From the NCBI GenBank assembly GCA_051872335.1, contig JBJEDT010000039.1, positions 1 to 25,558 of the forward strand: a stretch of DNA of 25,558 nucleotides. Reading direction: 5' to 3'. This document shows positions 1 to 7,327 of this stretch, piece by piece (positions within the stretch are counted from its first letter, which is position 1; each line of letters opens with the position of its first letter). A program made the position numbers and the translations under genes. Below the pieces are notes generated by a model. It worked only from the letters and a program-made list of their open reading frames with translations. It was not told the origin of the DNA and did not search any database. This DNA is from SUG2458 sp051872335. GTDB taxonomy: Bacteria; Bacillota_I; Bacilli_A; RFN20; CAG-826.

Positions 1-11
1 TTATAATGGTG

Positions 12-94
12 TTACTTAATTGAACACACACTCCAATAAATGGGGGTAGCCTCAGGGAACTTAGACTTGATATGATAAATATCAAGTTTTTTTT
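12..94 (+). ncRNA. Possible small RNA or 3' end of an upstream transcript
   Basis: No open reading frame fits here. A TATAAT hexamer occurs at 3-8, and the following stretch ends in a clear intrinsic terminator at 65-94, so something is transcribed rightward and stops before the heat-shock promoter. It may be a short independent RNA of about 80 nt or the tail of a longer RNA starting left of the window. I could not match it to a known family (6S, tmRNA, SRP RNA, RNase P and T-box were considered). Confidence 0.25.
65..94 (+). terminator. Intrinsic terminator
   Basis: Perfect 9-bp stem (ACTTGATAT / ATATCAAGT) with a 5-nt loop, followed by eight T residues. It ends the transcript entering from the left and separates it from the groESL promoter. 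Confidence 0.8.
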
Positions 95-170
95 ATAATT
101 TTTAGTGCTTGATTTTATAATACAATTTGAAATCAAATTTTTTGACATAAGCAATATAATGTAATAATTT

Positions 171-197
171 TTAGCACTCAATTATTGACACTGCTAA
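171..197 (+). promoter_or_regulatory. CIRCE operator 1 (HrcA binding site), imperfect
   Basis: Left arm TTAGCACTC, 9-nt spacer, right arm CACTGCTAA. The left arm is the exact CIRCE consensus and the right arm matches 7 of 9 (consensus GAGTGCTAA). The -35 hexamer TTGACA (185-190) sits across the spacer and the start of the right arm, and both deviations from the consensus fall within it, so HrcA bound here would block RNA polymerase. Confidence 0.85.
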
Positions 198-212
198 AAT
201 TGGATTTATAAT
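185..212 (+). promoter_or_regulatory. groESL promoter (sigma-A type)
   Basis: TTGACA at 185-190 and TATAAT at 207-212, spaced by 16 nt. Expected transcription start is near 219, inside the second CIRCE. Both hexamers are consensus, so the operon should be strongly expressed once HrcA is released. Confidence 0.8.
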
Positions 213-216
213 ACAA

Positions 217-243
217 TTAGCACTTGAAGTACAAGAGTGCTAA
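217..243 (+). promoter_or_regulatory. CIRCE operator 2 (HrcA binding site)
   Basis: TTAGCACTT, 9-nt spacer, GAGTGCTAA: one mismatch to the CIRCE consensus. It covers the predicted transcription start and would lie in the 5' leader of the groESL mRNA, the usual place for this element in Firmicutes. Confidence 0.92.
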
Positions 244-284
244 AACATCGATATTATTCATAAAAATAAAAGGGAGGAATTTAA

Positions 285-551
285 ATGATTAAACCATTAA
301 ATGGAAATTTGATTTTAAAAAAAGAATTAAAAGAGAACAAGACAGCGAGTGGTATCGTTTTATCACAAAAGCAAGAGGAAGAAGAATATGCTCAAGTTAT
401 TGCTATAAGTGAAGATGAAGATGTAAAAAAACTTGGATTAAAAATAGGTGATCGAGTTTTATTTAAGTCTTATAGTTCTACTAAAGTTAATTACAATCAA
501 GAAGAGTATTTAGTAGTTTCATTTAAAGATATTCTTGCAATTTTAGACTAG
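285..551 (+). CDS. groES: Co-chaperonin GroES
   Basis: An 88-residue protein with the GroES fold signature: N-terminal I-K-P-L start, the mobile-loop region around residues 17-26 (E-N-K-T-A-S-G-I-V-L), the G-D-R-V-L-F strand near residue 55 and a C-terminal D-I-L-A-I-L-D. GroES caps the GroEL ring and closes the folding chamber in the cytoplasm. It is slightly shorter than the usual 94-97 residues. The ATG follows a good AGGGAGG site (271-277). It is the first gene of the CIRCE-controlled operon and ends with TAG, which shows TAG is a normal stop in this genome, a point that matters for the hsdM gene below. Confidence 0.97.
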   Translation: MIKPLNGNLILKKELKENKTASGIVLSQKQEEEEYAQVIAISEDEDVKKLGLKIGDRVLFKSYSSTKVNYNQEEYLVVSFKDILAILD

Positions 552-563
552 GAGGTATTGAGT

Positions 564-2177
564 ATGGCTAAAACTATTAAATTTGGAAATGATGCTAAAA
601 ATTCAATGCTTGAAGGAATTGATGAATTAGCAAATACAGTTAAAGTTACTTTAGGCCCCAAAGGACGTAATGTCGTATTAGATAAATCTTATGGATCACC
701 ACTTATTACAAATGATGGTGTTTCTATTGCTCGTGAAATTGAATTTGATGATCCTTTTAAAAATATGGGAGCAAAGTTAATTTATGAGGTAGCAAATAAT
801 ACAAATGATATAGCAGGTGATGGAACTACAACAGCAACATTATTAGCACAAAAAATGATTCATGAAGGTCTTAATGCTGTTAATAAAGGAGCAAATCCTG
901 TTTTAATGCGTGAAGGTATTGAAGTTGCTTCTAAAAAGGTTAGTGAAACATTAATATCTCATTCAAAAAAGATTGAATCAACAAAAGATATTGCTTCAGT
1001 TGCTACTATTTCTTCAGGCAGTAAAGAAATTGGTGAAATTATTGCAAAAGCAATGGAGACAGTCGGTCGTGATGGTGTAATTAATGTTGATGATTCAAAA
1101 GGATTTGAGACATCTTTAGAAGTAACTGAAGGTATGAAATATGATAAAGGCTATATTTCACCATATATGTTAGGGGATCGTGAAAAAAATAGCATTGTAT
1201 TGGAAGATACTTATGTAATGGTAACAAATTATAAAATTAATACAATTCAAGATATTCTTCCTGTACTAGAATCAGTAGTTCAATCACATAAACCTTTATT
1301 GATTATTGCGGATGATATAGAACAAGAAGTCATTTCAACATTAATTTTAAATAAGTTGCGTGGTACATTTAATGTCATTGCAACAAAAGCTCCTGGTTTT
1401 GGGGATAATCAAGTATCCTTATTAAAGGATATCGCGTTACTTGTCGGTGCTAAATTTATTGAAAAAGATTTAGGAGCAAAGCTTCAAGAAGTTACTATCG
1501 ACGATTTAGGTACTTGTAAAAAAGTTATTGTTGAAAAAGATTCAACAACTATTATTGGTGGAAATGGTGACAAGAAAGCATTAAGTGATCATATTAATGA
1601 CTTAGAATCTTTATTAAAAGATACATCTAATAAAAATGAATATAATCAAATTGCAAATCGTTTAGCAAAACTTTCAAATGGAGTTGCATTAATTAAGGTA
1701 GGGGCAACTACAGAAAGTGAATTAAAAGAGAAAAAACTAAGAATTGAAGATGCTTTGAATGCAACCAAAGCTGCCGTTAAAGAAGGTATTGTCATTGGTG
1801 GTGGCGCATCTCTAATTAACATTTATAAAGAAGTCAAAAAAGATTTGGTCAGCAATGTTGTTGATGTTCAAAGAGGTATGAATGTTGTCTTAGATTCATT
1901 AACAGAACCTTTATATCAAATAGCAGAAAACGCTGGATATTCAGGAAAAAACATTGTTGAACAACAATTAAATGTAAAAGAAAATTATGGTTTCAATGCT
2001 AAAACAGGTGAATGGGTCGACATGTTTAAGGAAGGAATTGTTGATCCTACGATGGTTACAAGGAGTGCAGTATTAAATGCCTCTTCTATTGCAGGGTTAT
2101 TCCTAACAACTGAAGCAGCAGTTGGAACTATTAAAGATAATGAACCAGTCGGTAATAATGGTTCGATGTATGATTAA
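564..2177 (+). CDS. groEL: Chaperonin GroEL (Hsp60)
   Basis: A 537-residue ATP-dependent chaperonin that forms the double-ring folding chamber with GroES. Visible hallmarks are the T-L-G-P-K-G-R-N-V nucleotide region near residue 30, G-D-G-T-T-T-A near 85 with the catalytic Asp, G-F-G-D-N in the apical domain and the G-G-G-A-S equatorial glycines near 410. I choose ATG 564 (M-A-K-T-I-K-F), 8 nt after GGAGG (551-555), rather than TTG 558, which is too close to that site. The gene starts 12 nt after groES and is plainly in the same operon. The C-terminus reads G-N-N-G-S-M-Y-D and lacks the repeated Gly-Gly-Met tail common in GroEL; otherwise length and motifs are normal. Confidence 0.98.
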   Translation: MAKTIKFGNDAKNSMLEGIDELANTVKVTLGPKGRNVVLDKSYGSPLITNDGVSIAREIEFDDPFKNMGAKLIYEVANNTNDIAGDGTTTATLLAQKMIHEGLNAVNKGANPVLMREGIEVASKKVSETLISHSKKIESTKDIASVATISSGSKEIGEIIAKAMETVGRDGVINVDDSKGFETSLEVTEGMKYDKGYISPYMLGDREKNSIVLEDTYVMVTNYKINTIQDILPVLESVVQSHKPLLIIADDIEQEVISTLILNKLRGTFNVIATKAPGFGDNQVSLLKDIALLVGAKFIEKDLGAKLQEVTIDDLGTCKKVIVEKDSTTIIGGNGDKKALSDHINDLESLLKDTSNKNEYNQIANRLAKLSNGVALIKVGATTESELKEKKLRIEDALNATKAAVKEGIVIGGGASLINIYKEVKKDLVSNVVDVQRGMNVVLDSLTEPLYQIAENAGYSGKNIVEQQLNVKENYGFNAKTGEWVDMFKEGIVDPTMVTRSAVLNASSIAGLFLTTEAAVGTIKDNEPVGNNGSMYD

Positions 2178-2191
2178 AAGGAGTGATTTTT

Positions 2192-2629
2192 ATGTATATG
2201 CCAAGCATTTTTAGAGAAAGCTTATTAGATGACTTATTGGATTTTGATAATTCATATCGAGTAGAAAAGAAACTTTATGGTTCTAATGTTAGAGATCTTA
2301 TGAAAGTTGATATTAAAGAAAGTGATTCTGACTATCAATTGCTAGTTGATTTACCAGGTTTTAAGAAGGAAGATTTAACTCTTGATTTAACAAATGGCTA
2401 TTTAACTATTACAGCTAATAAGATACTAGATGAAGAAGAAAATAAAAAATTCATTCGTAAAGAAAGATTCTATGGAAAAATTAGTAGAAGTTTCTATGTT
2501 GGTGAGAACTTTAAAAAGGAAGATATAAAAGCTAAATTTGATAATGGTGTTTTGATTTTAACTTTACCTAAAATAGATGAAAAAGGCACCAAAGAAGAAC
2601 CAAACAATTATATTGCTATTGAAGATTAA
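2192..2629 (+). CDS. Small heat-shock protein, Hsp20/alpha-crystallin family
   Basis: A 145-residue ATP-independent holdase. The alpha-crystallin domain spans about residues 36-130, with V-D-L-P-G-F and the family hallmark G-V-L-I-L-T-L-P-K near its end. The C-terminal I-A-I resembles the I-x-I/V tail motif used for oligomer assembly. The ATG at 2192 follows AAAAGGAG (2176-2183) with 8-nt spacing; the GTG at 2183 overlaps that site and is unlikely. It starts 14 nt after groEL with no promoter or terminator between, so it should be co-transcribed and HrcA-controlled. It would hold unfolding proteins for transfer to GroEL/GroES. Confidence 0.95.
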   Translation: MYMPSIFRESLLDDLLDFDNSYRVEKKLYGSNVRDLMKVDIKESDSDYQLLVDLPGFKKEDLTLDLTNGYLTITANKILDEEENKKFIRKERFYGKISRSFYVGENFKKEDIKAKFDNGVLILTLPKIDEKGTKEEPNNYIAIED

Positions 2630-2645
2630 TTTAATCATTAGAACG

Positions 2646-2678
2646 AAAAGATTGTACATTTAAGTACAATCTTTTTTT
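2646..2678 (+). terminator. Intrinsic terminator of the groES-groEL-hsp20 operon
   Basis: Left arm AAAAGATTGTAC and right arm GTACAATCTTTT form a perfect stem with a 6-nt loop and run into seven T residues, 17 nt after the hsp20 stop codon. Confidence 0.9.
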
Positions 2679-2805
2679 AGAAAAATTAGTTTATAATTGC
2701 ATTAAAAAAAACATATGCTAAAATATTCAATGTTGTTTACTATAATAATTGATTAATTTCTTAACAATTTTTAATAGTTAATTAGTTTTGGAGGATGTTT
2801 TAGTT

Positions 2806-4272
2806 ATGAGAAGTATGCATATTGGAAAAAGAATTATTAAAACAGCAATTACTTTATTTTTAGTACTAATGATATATATAGTATTATTATTTGTTGATAA
2901 ACTAGTTGGTATAGATAGATCATCCTGGCAAGCTCCTTCAAATATGTATACTCCCTTCTTTGCAGGGATAGCTGCTGTTTTTGCAACTCATAGAAATAAG
3001 AAAAGCAGTAAGAAACAAGCAACTGTTAGATCACTAGGTACAATTATTGGTGGATATTTTGGAATGGCAATTATTTTGTTGTTTGAGTTCATTTTAATAG
3101 ACTTAGTTCATCTAGATGAACTAAATTTTATCCTTTATTCTTTTATTAAATTTTTATTTGTTTCGATATGTCTTGTACCTCTAATTTTATTTACTGTTAA
3201 GTTAAAACAAGTTGATGCAGTTTTTATTACTTGTTTAACATATTTAAGTGTAACAATTTCAATTAGAAATGGTGGAATGCCTGTTTTTCAATTTGCTACA
3301 AATAGAGTTCTTTCTACTTTAATTGGTGTAGGAGTTTCATTATTTGTTAATAACTATCTATTTACTTCTCATAAACATAACAAAAATATATTATTTGTTT
3401 CTTCTTTAGATAACAATTTCTTATCAAATGATGATTTATTATCTCCATATATAAAATATAAATTAAATGATATGTATTATCATGATATGCCATTAGTATT
3501 TGCAACAACAAGAACGATGTCTTCTCTAGAATATATTTTTAGTGACGTCGAAGTTAACTACCCGATGGTTGTTATGAATGGATCAGCTATTTATCATTAC
3601 GATAATGAAACTTATGAACGTATTTTTAATATTAATAAAAAAGCTAGAAAAATTATTGAACATCATTTAAAAGAAAACAATATGAATGCATTTACTTATA
3701 CAATTAATAATAATATTTTACAAGCTTATCATAATGAGTTAAAAAATGATGGCGAAAAATTATATTACCAACATCGTATTGATAGGAATGTTAGAAACTT
3801 TGTTAGAGGAAAGCTTCCTTCAGAGTTAGATGTTTCTTTATATATTGTTATTGACACCAAAGATAATATTGATAAAATCGTAGATATGTTAAATCAAAGT
3901 GAGATTAAAAATGATATTGATTTAGTAACATATCTATATCATCAAGACATCAATGGTATTGATTATTGGTATTTAAAAATAAATAGTCGTCAAGCTCGTA
4001 AAGAAAATTTAATTCAATATATAAAAGATAAAGAAAACAAAGATTTGCTTGTTGTTTGTGGGGCAGGACACACTGATTTGCCTCTTATAGAGAAAGCCGA
4101 CTTAAGTATGTGTTTAGATACAGCACCAGATTATATTAAAGAAAAAGTCGATATTGTAATTGACGGAGATTCTGAAAAAATAATAAGAATATTTGATAAA
4201 ATGTATCACTCATATAATCCAAAGAAAACTATTACAAAACTTATAGATAATTATAAAAAGAAATTAAATTAA
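2806..4272 (+). CDS. Aromatic acid exporter-like membrane domain fused to a degenerate HAD-superfamily domain
   Basis: A 488-residue two-part protein. Residues 1 to about 190 hold several hydrophobic helices and a W-Q-A-P-S-N-M-Y-T-P-F-F-A-G-I-A-A stretch resembling the ArAE/FUSC transporter half (ArAE_1-like). Residues 195-488 follow the order of a Cof-type HAD hydrolase with cap domain: motif I at S-S-L-D-N-N, motif II at A-T-T-R-T, a conserved Lys in A-R-K-E-N-L, motif IV at G-A-G-H-T-D, then A-P-D-Y-I-K. Motif I has Ser for the nucleophilic Asp (about residue 200) and motif IV has Ala for the first metal-binding Asp, so phosphatase activity is unlikely. The ATG is placed 11 nt after GAGG (2791-2794); TTG 2788 is the alternative. 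It appears monocistronic. The substrate is unknown; a sensing or regulatory role for the HAD part is inference. Confidence 0.8.
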   Translation: MRSMHIGKRIIKTAITLFLVLMIYIVLLFVDKLVGIDRSSWQAPSNMYTPFFAGIAAVFATHRNKKSSKKQATVRSLGTIIGGYFGMAIILLFEFILIDLVHLDELNFILYSFIKFLFVSICLVPLILFTVKLKQVDAVFITCLTYLSVTISIRNGGMPVFQFATNRVLSTLIGVGVSLFVNNYLFTSHKHNKNILFVSSLDNNFLSNDDLLSPYIKYKLNDMYYHDMPLVFATTRTMSSLEYIFSDVEVNYPMVVMNGSAIYHYDNETYERIFNINKKARKIIEHHLKENNMNAFTYTINNNILQAYHNELKNDGEKLYYQHRIDRNVRNFVRGKLPSELDVSLYIVIDTKDNIDKIVDMLNQSEIKNDIDLVTYLYHQDINGIDYWYLKINSRQARKENLIQYIKDKENKDLLVVCGAGHTDLPLIEKADLSMCLDTAPDYIKEKVDIVIDGDSEKIIRIFDKMYHSYNPKKTITKLIDNYKKKLN

Positions 4273-4320
4273 CTTGTTTACAATTTTGTGAAATAAATTG
4301 ACAAAAAATGTAAAAATATA

Positions 4321-4349
4321 TTGAAAAAGTTATTAAAATTATATATTAT
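4321..4349 (+). promoter_or_regulatory. Promoter of the zinc-ribbon/TM2 gene
   Basis: TTGAAA (4321-4326), 17-nt spacer, TATTAT (4344-4349). The same two hexamers with the same spacing stand before the tRNA-Leu gene, which supports the call. Predicted start is about 15 nt before the ATG. Confidence 0.55.
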
Positions 4350-4372
4350 TAATATCGTAGGAGGTGGATTTG

Positions 4373-4777
4373 ATGTATTGTTATCACTGTGGTCAACAAC
4401 TTGAGGATGATGCTACTATATGTATTAACTGTGGAACAGATGTTACTACTCGCCATGTTGAAAAAGTAAAAAAGCATAAAGAAGAACATGTAAATGTTGA
4501 TGTTGAATCATCGAGTTCACGCTCTAATAAATTTAGAGATGAATATTCTTCTTCACGAGGAGTAGTTGAAGCAAATCGTAAATCAATTATGCTTGCTGGT
4601 ATATTGAATTTATTCTTACCTGGTGTAGGTCGTTTATATTTAGGCTATATAGGTTTAGGATTAGGACAACTTTTAACATCTGGAATGTACATCGGTGCCA
4701 TTTGGTCATTTGTGGATGGTATCTTAATGCTAACAGGTAGTGTTAAAGTTGATGGTCAAGGAAATCCCGTTAAATAA
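4373..4777 (+). CDS. Zinc-ribbon plus TM2-domain membrane protein
   Basis: A 134-residue protein. The N-terminus is a zinc ribbon with C3-x2-C6 and C17-x2-C20. A charged, Ser-rich linker (about 25-65) follows, then a TM2 domain (about 72-130) with two hydrophobic helices and the typical F-L-P-G-V-G-R-L-Y-L-G-Y motif, then G-x-W-x-x-D-G-I. The molecular role of TM2 proteins is not established. I chose ATG 4373, just downstream of TAGGAGGTGG (4357-4366), over GTG 4364, which lies inside that site. The gene stands alone between its own promoter and a strong terminator. Confidence 0.9.
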   Translation: MYCYHCGQQLEDDATICINCGTDVTTRHVEKVKKHKEEHVNVDVESSSSRSNKFRDEYSSSRGVVEANRKSIMLAGILNLFLPGVGRLYLGYIGLGLGQLLTSGMYIGAIWSFVDGILMLTGSVKVDGQGNPVK

Positions 4778-4813
4778 AAAAGGTTCACCATTAATTTGGT
4801 GAATCTTTTTTTT
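4776..4813. terminator. Terminator hairpin, probably bidirectional
   Basis: Stem of about 14 bp (one G-T wobble, TTCACCA / TGGTGAA core), an A-run before it and eight T residues after it. It follows the TM2 gene on the plus strand; the reverse strand also reads as hairpin plus T-run and overlaps the end of the 56-residue minus-strand ORF, so it may serve both. Confidence 0.85.
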
Positions 4814-4961
4814 CGACTTCAATAATTAATTGGTTTTTCTTTTTCTTAAGCATAAAAAGATTAATGAACATAAGCAATAATAAAAGTAATATTACAAAAC
4901 CAATGATGCTACCAATAACAATTAAAACGATATAATACCATTGTAGTGATGTTAAAATCAT
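4791..4961 (-). CDS. Small hypothetical single-pass membrane protein (56 residues)
   Basis: Reading the minus strand from ATG at 4961 gives 56 residues: a polar start M-I-L-T-S-L-Q-W-Y, a long hydrophobic helix (about residues 10-37, rich in Ile and Leu), then a K-K-K-K basic cluster and a charged tail ending D-S-P-N. This is a standard positive-inside single-span architecture. A GGGAG site lies upstream with a rather long 12-nt spacing. The stop codon falls inside the terminator hairpin shared with the TM2 gene. I recognise no family. The organised membrane and tail layout and the match to the terminator support a real gene, but the length is short. Confidence 0.5.
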   Translation of the reverse strand: MILTSLQWYYIVLIVIGSIIGFVILLLLLLMFINLFMLKKKKNQLIIEVEKKDSPN

Positions 4962-5043
4962 ATAATTTAAAAACTCCCTTTCAATTATTTCACATTTATA
5001 TTTTATATCGTATAATTAAAAAGAAAAAGGATTTTGTAAAATT

Positions 5044-5916
5044 ATGAAGCAAAGAGTATCTGTTTTAGTTGATGAAAGGTTTGAAAATTTAACAATAAAA
5101 GAACTTCTTAAATATTTTCATGTTGGTAGAGGAACTATTGAAAAAATAAGAGTTAATAAATGGTGCTTAATTAATAACGTGGTTTCTAATAATTTGGAAG
5201 TTAAACTTCAAAAAGGAAATACAGTTACTTTTTTATTTGAAGAAGAAATTAATATTAAACCTTATGAATATGAATTAGATATTTTATATGAAGATGATAA
5301 TTATTTAATTGTTAATAAGCCAGCATTTATGTTAGTTCATAGTGATGGAAATGATTTTAAGACATTAACGAATGCAGTATATAATTATTACATAAAAACA
5401 AATCAACAAGCCTTACCATACGCTGGACATCGTCTTGATTATGAAACAAGTGGTATAATTGTTTTTATTAAAAACTTTTTATGTCAAACAATGCTTGATT
5501 ATGAGTTTTCTTTACATAAGATTACTCGTATATATACTGCTATTGTTGAAGGAAAAATAATTAAAAAAGAAGGGACTATTACATATAAAATTGGAAAGGA
5601 TCGTCATGATAGTAAAAAATACCGTGTTTCTTCTTCAGGAGTTGATGCTATTACCCACTATAAAATAATTAAATCTAATGAAAATTATAGTTTAGTTTCT
5701 TTGCGTTTAGAAACAGGAAGAACACATCAAATAAGGATTCACATGAGTTATATTGGTCATCCTATATTAGGTGATAAATTATATGGAAGGCAAAATAGAA
5801 GAGTTAGTCGCTTATGTCTCCATTCAAGTTATTTAAAAATGTTTGATCATATTAATAATAAATTTATAGAAGTTGAAAGTGATTTACCAAATGAAATGAA
5901 AAGAGTTATCAAATAA
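5044..5916 (+). CDS. RluA-family rRNA pseudouridine synthase
   Basis: A 290-residue enzyme that isomerises uridine to pseudouridine in structured RNA, most likely 23S rRNA (RluC/RluD-like). Residues 1 to about 75 form an S4-like RNA-binding region. The catalytic domain has the diagnostic H-R-L-D-Y-E-T-S-G near residue 130, with the catalytic Asp, then the R-x-Y motif and the C-terminal L-E-T-G-R-T-H-Q-I-R-I-H-M. Length and motif order are normal. The ribosome binding site before ATG 5044 is weak (AAGG 13 nt upstream). The target nucleotide cannot be told from sequence. The last 8 nt overlap the convergent polymerase gene. Confidence 0.93.
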   Translation: MKQRVSVLVDERFENLTIKELLKYFHVGRGTIEKIRVNKWCLINNVVSNNLEVKLQKGNTVTFLFEEEINIKPYEYELDILYEDDNYLIVNKPAFMLVHSDGNDFKTLTNAVYNYYIKTNQQALPYAGHRLDYETSGIIVFIKNFLCQTMLDYEFSLHKITRIYTAIVEGKIIKKEGTITYKIGKDRHDSKKYRVSSSGVDAITHYKIIKSNENYSLVSLRLETGRTHQIRIHMSYIGHPILGDKLYGRQNRRVSRLCLHSSYLKMFDHINNKFIEVESDLPNEMKRVIK

Positions 5917-5935
5917 TTGATAACTCTTCTTCTTT
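5901..5935. terminator. Hairpin across the convergent 3' ends of two genes
   Basis: A perfect 12-bp inverted repeat (AAGAGTTATCAA / TTGATAACTCTT) with a 4-nt loop spans the stop codons of both the pseudouridine synthase and the minus-strand polymerase gene. A T-rich tail (CTTCTTTTT) follows on the plus strand and a weaker one (CTTTTC) on the minus strand. It probably ends both transcripts. Confidence 0.6.
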
Positions 5936-7327
5936 TTCAATAAATACCAAGCAAATGCCATATAATAAGCCAGGACCTATGTTAAAGAAATGACAATCTA
6001 ATAAACTTAAAAGTGGTAAGGATAAAGCTGCAAAGCCATATAAAATTTTTGTAATGTTAACTTTATCAAAAATAATTGATATTGTTTGATATCGATGATA
6101 TACGTATCCAATTAGACCAATTATTCCTGAAGTACATAGCATTTGTATATATGTATTATGGTAACGTGGAGGAATAAATGTGATTCGATCAGAAGATCCC
6201 CATTGAAAAATATTATTTTGATAAAAACCTTTACCTAAAATTGGAGTTGATTTAAAACTTGTTAAACTCTCTATATAAATGTCAAACCGATTGCTGTCAT
6301 CAAAACCAACATTTTTTAATGAAGCGAAGACTTTTGCAACATCTTCTCTTAAAATAATAAGACCAATACCAATCAATACATATATCGATGATAATGTTAT
6401 GATATTATTTATTCTAGCTTTACTTTTTGTATATATGAACATAATAATTATTAAACCTAAATAAAGTATTAGGCCAAATAATATTGAGTTACGACTTTGA
6501 GATAAACATAAAAATCCTAAATTAATATGACCAATTATATTAAATATCCATCCTTTTTCTTTTTTTATAATAGCTAAAGCAAAAGGACCAGTAAGAGCCA
6601 TTGCAGTCATACAACCAATATTATTGTAATTACCCCAACCTGTATAGATATTGCCTCTAACAAAACCTGATTCAGTTGTAAATGCGCCAGCTATAATATT
6701 AATATTCAATATTTCTATGGACATCATTACTCCAATGGTAGTTAATAGAATTAGTATATATTCTTTATTTATGGTTTCCCATTTAACAGTATAGTAATAA
6801 ATAAAATAACCTATACTTAAAGAAAGACCTACAAGAATACCATATGTAAAAGTTTTAATTTCATAAAAGCCACTAAAAAGGCCACCTATAGCTAAGACTA
6901 ATGTTAATACTCCATAACCTATTGCCAATCGAGGAAAATGTTTTTCCTTTTTATTTCTTATAAATATAAATAAAGCTCTAGCTAGTAAAAAAAGGAAACA
7001 TATTACAAGAATTATAATAAGTTGGATTAGGAAACTCTTATTTTGAAAAATTGTATCACCATGATAACTAAAAGGATTGTTATCTCTAGAAACAGACATA
7101 TATCCCATTGCTAACATTGGAATTGTTGGTAAAAGATCTTCACAAAAAAGAAAAGTTATAATTGCTAAAATCATTATTGAATAATAAGCAAATAATTCTA
7201 AGGAAAATAAATTGGATAATAAGTAAATCAAAGAAATCAAGAAAATAAAAAAATAAGACCTAAAAAATTTATTTAGGAATATGAAAAATTTTTTATTTCT
7301 TAATTTTTCACATAAATCAAATATCAT
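5909..7327 (-). CDS. Wzy/O-antigen-ligase-like membrane polymerase
   Basis: A 472-residue integral membrane protein with about a dozen predicted helices. The Wzy_C-type core is seen in order: S-Q-S-R-N-S-I-L-F-G-L within the helices, then S-N-R-F-D-I-Y, P-I-L-G-K-G-F-Y, and the extracellular loop ending P-P-R-Y-H-N-T-Y-I-Q with the conserved His-Asn. Such proteins polymerise or ligate lipid-linked glycans. In a Gram-positive cell, surface polysaccharide or wall glycopolymer is the likely substrate, but no glycosyltransferase gene lies nearby. Its ATG overlaps the stop codon of the upstream 103-residue gene by one base (TAATG on the minus strand), so the two are translationally coupled. Confidence 0.85.
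   Translation of the reverse strand: MIFDLCEKLRNKKFFIFLNKFFRSYFFIFLISLIYLLSNLFSLELFAYYSIMILAIITFLFCEDLLPTIPMLAMGYMSVSRDNNPFSYHGDTIFQNKSFLIQLIIILVICFLFLLARALFIFIRNKKEKHFPRLAIGYGVLTLVLAIGGLFSGFYEIKTFTYGILVGLSLSIGYFIYYYTVKWETINKEYILILLTTIGVMMSIEILNINIIAGAFTTESGFVRGNIYTGWGNYNNIGCMTAMALTGPFALAIIKKEKGWIFNIIGHINLGFLCLSQSRNSILFGLILYLGLIIIMFIYTKSKARINNIITLSSIYVLIGIGLIILREDVAKVFASLKNVGFDDSNRFDIYIESLTSFKSTPILGKGFYQNNIFQWGSSDRITFIPPRYHNTYIQMLCTSGIIGLIGYVYHRYQTISIIFDKVNITKILYGFAALSLPLLSLLDCHFFNIGPGLLYGICLVFIEKEEELSII

Noticed and set aside
558..563. TTG 558 as the groEL start
   Set aside because: It lies 2 nt after GGAGG, too close, while ATG 564 gives the universal M-A-K start.
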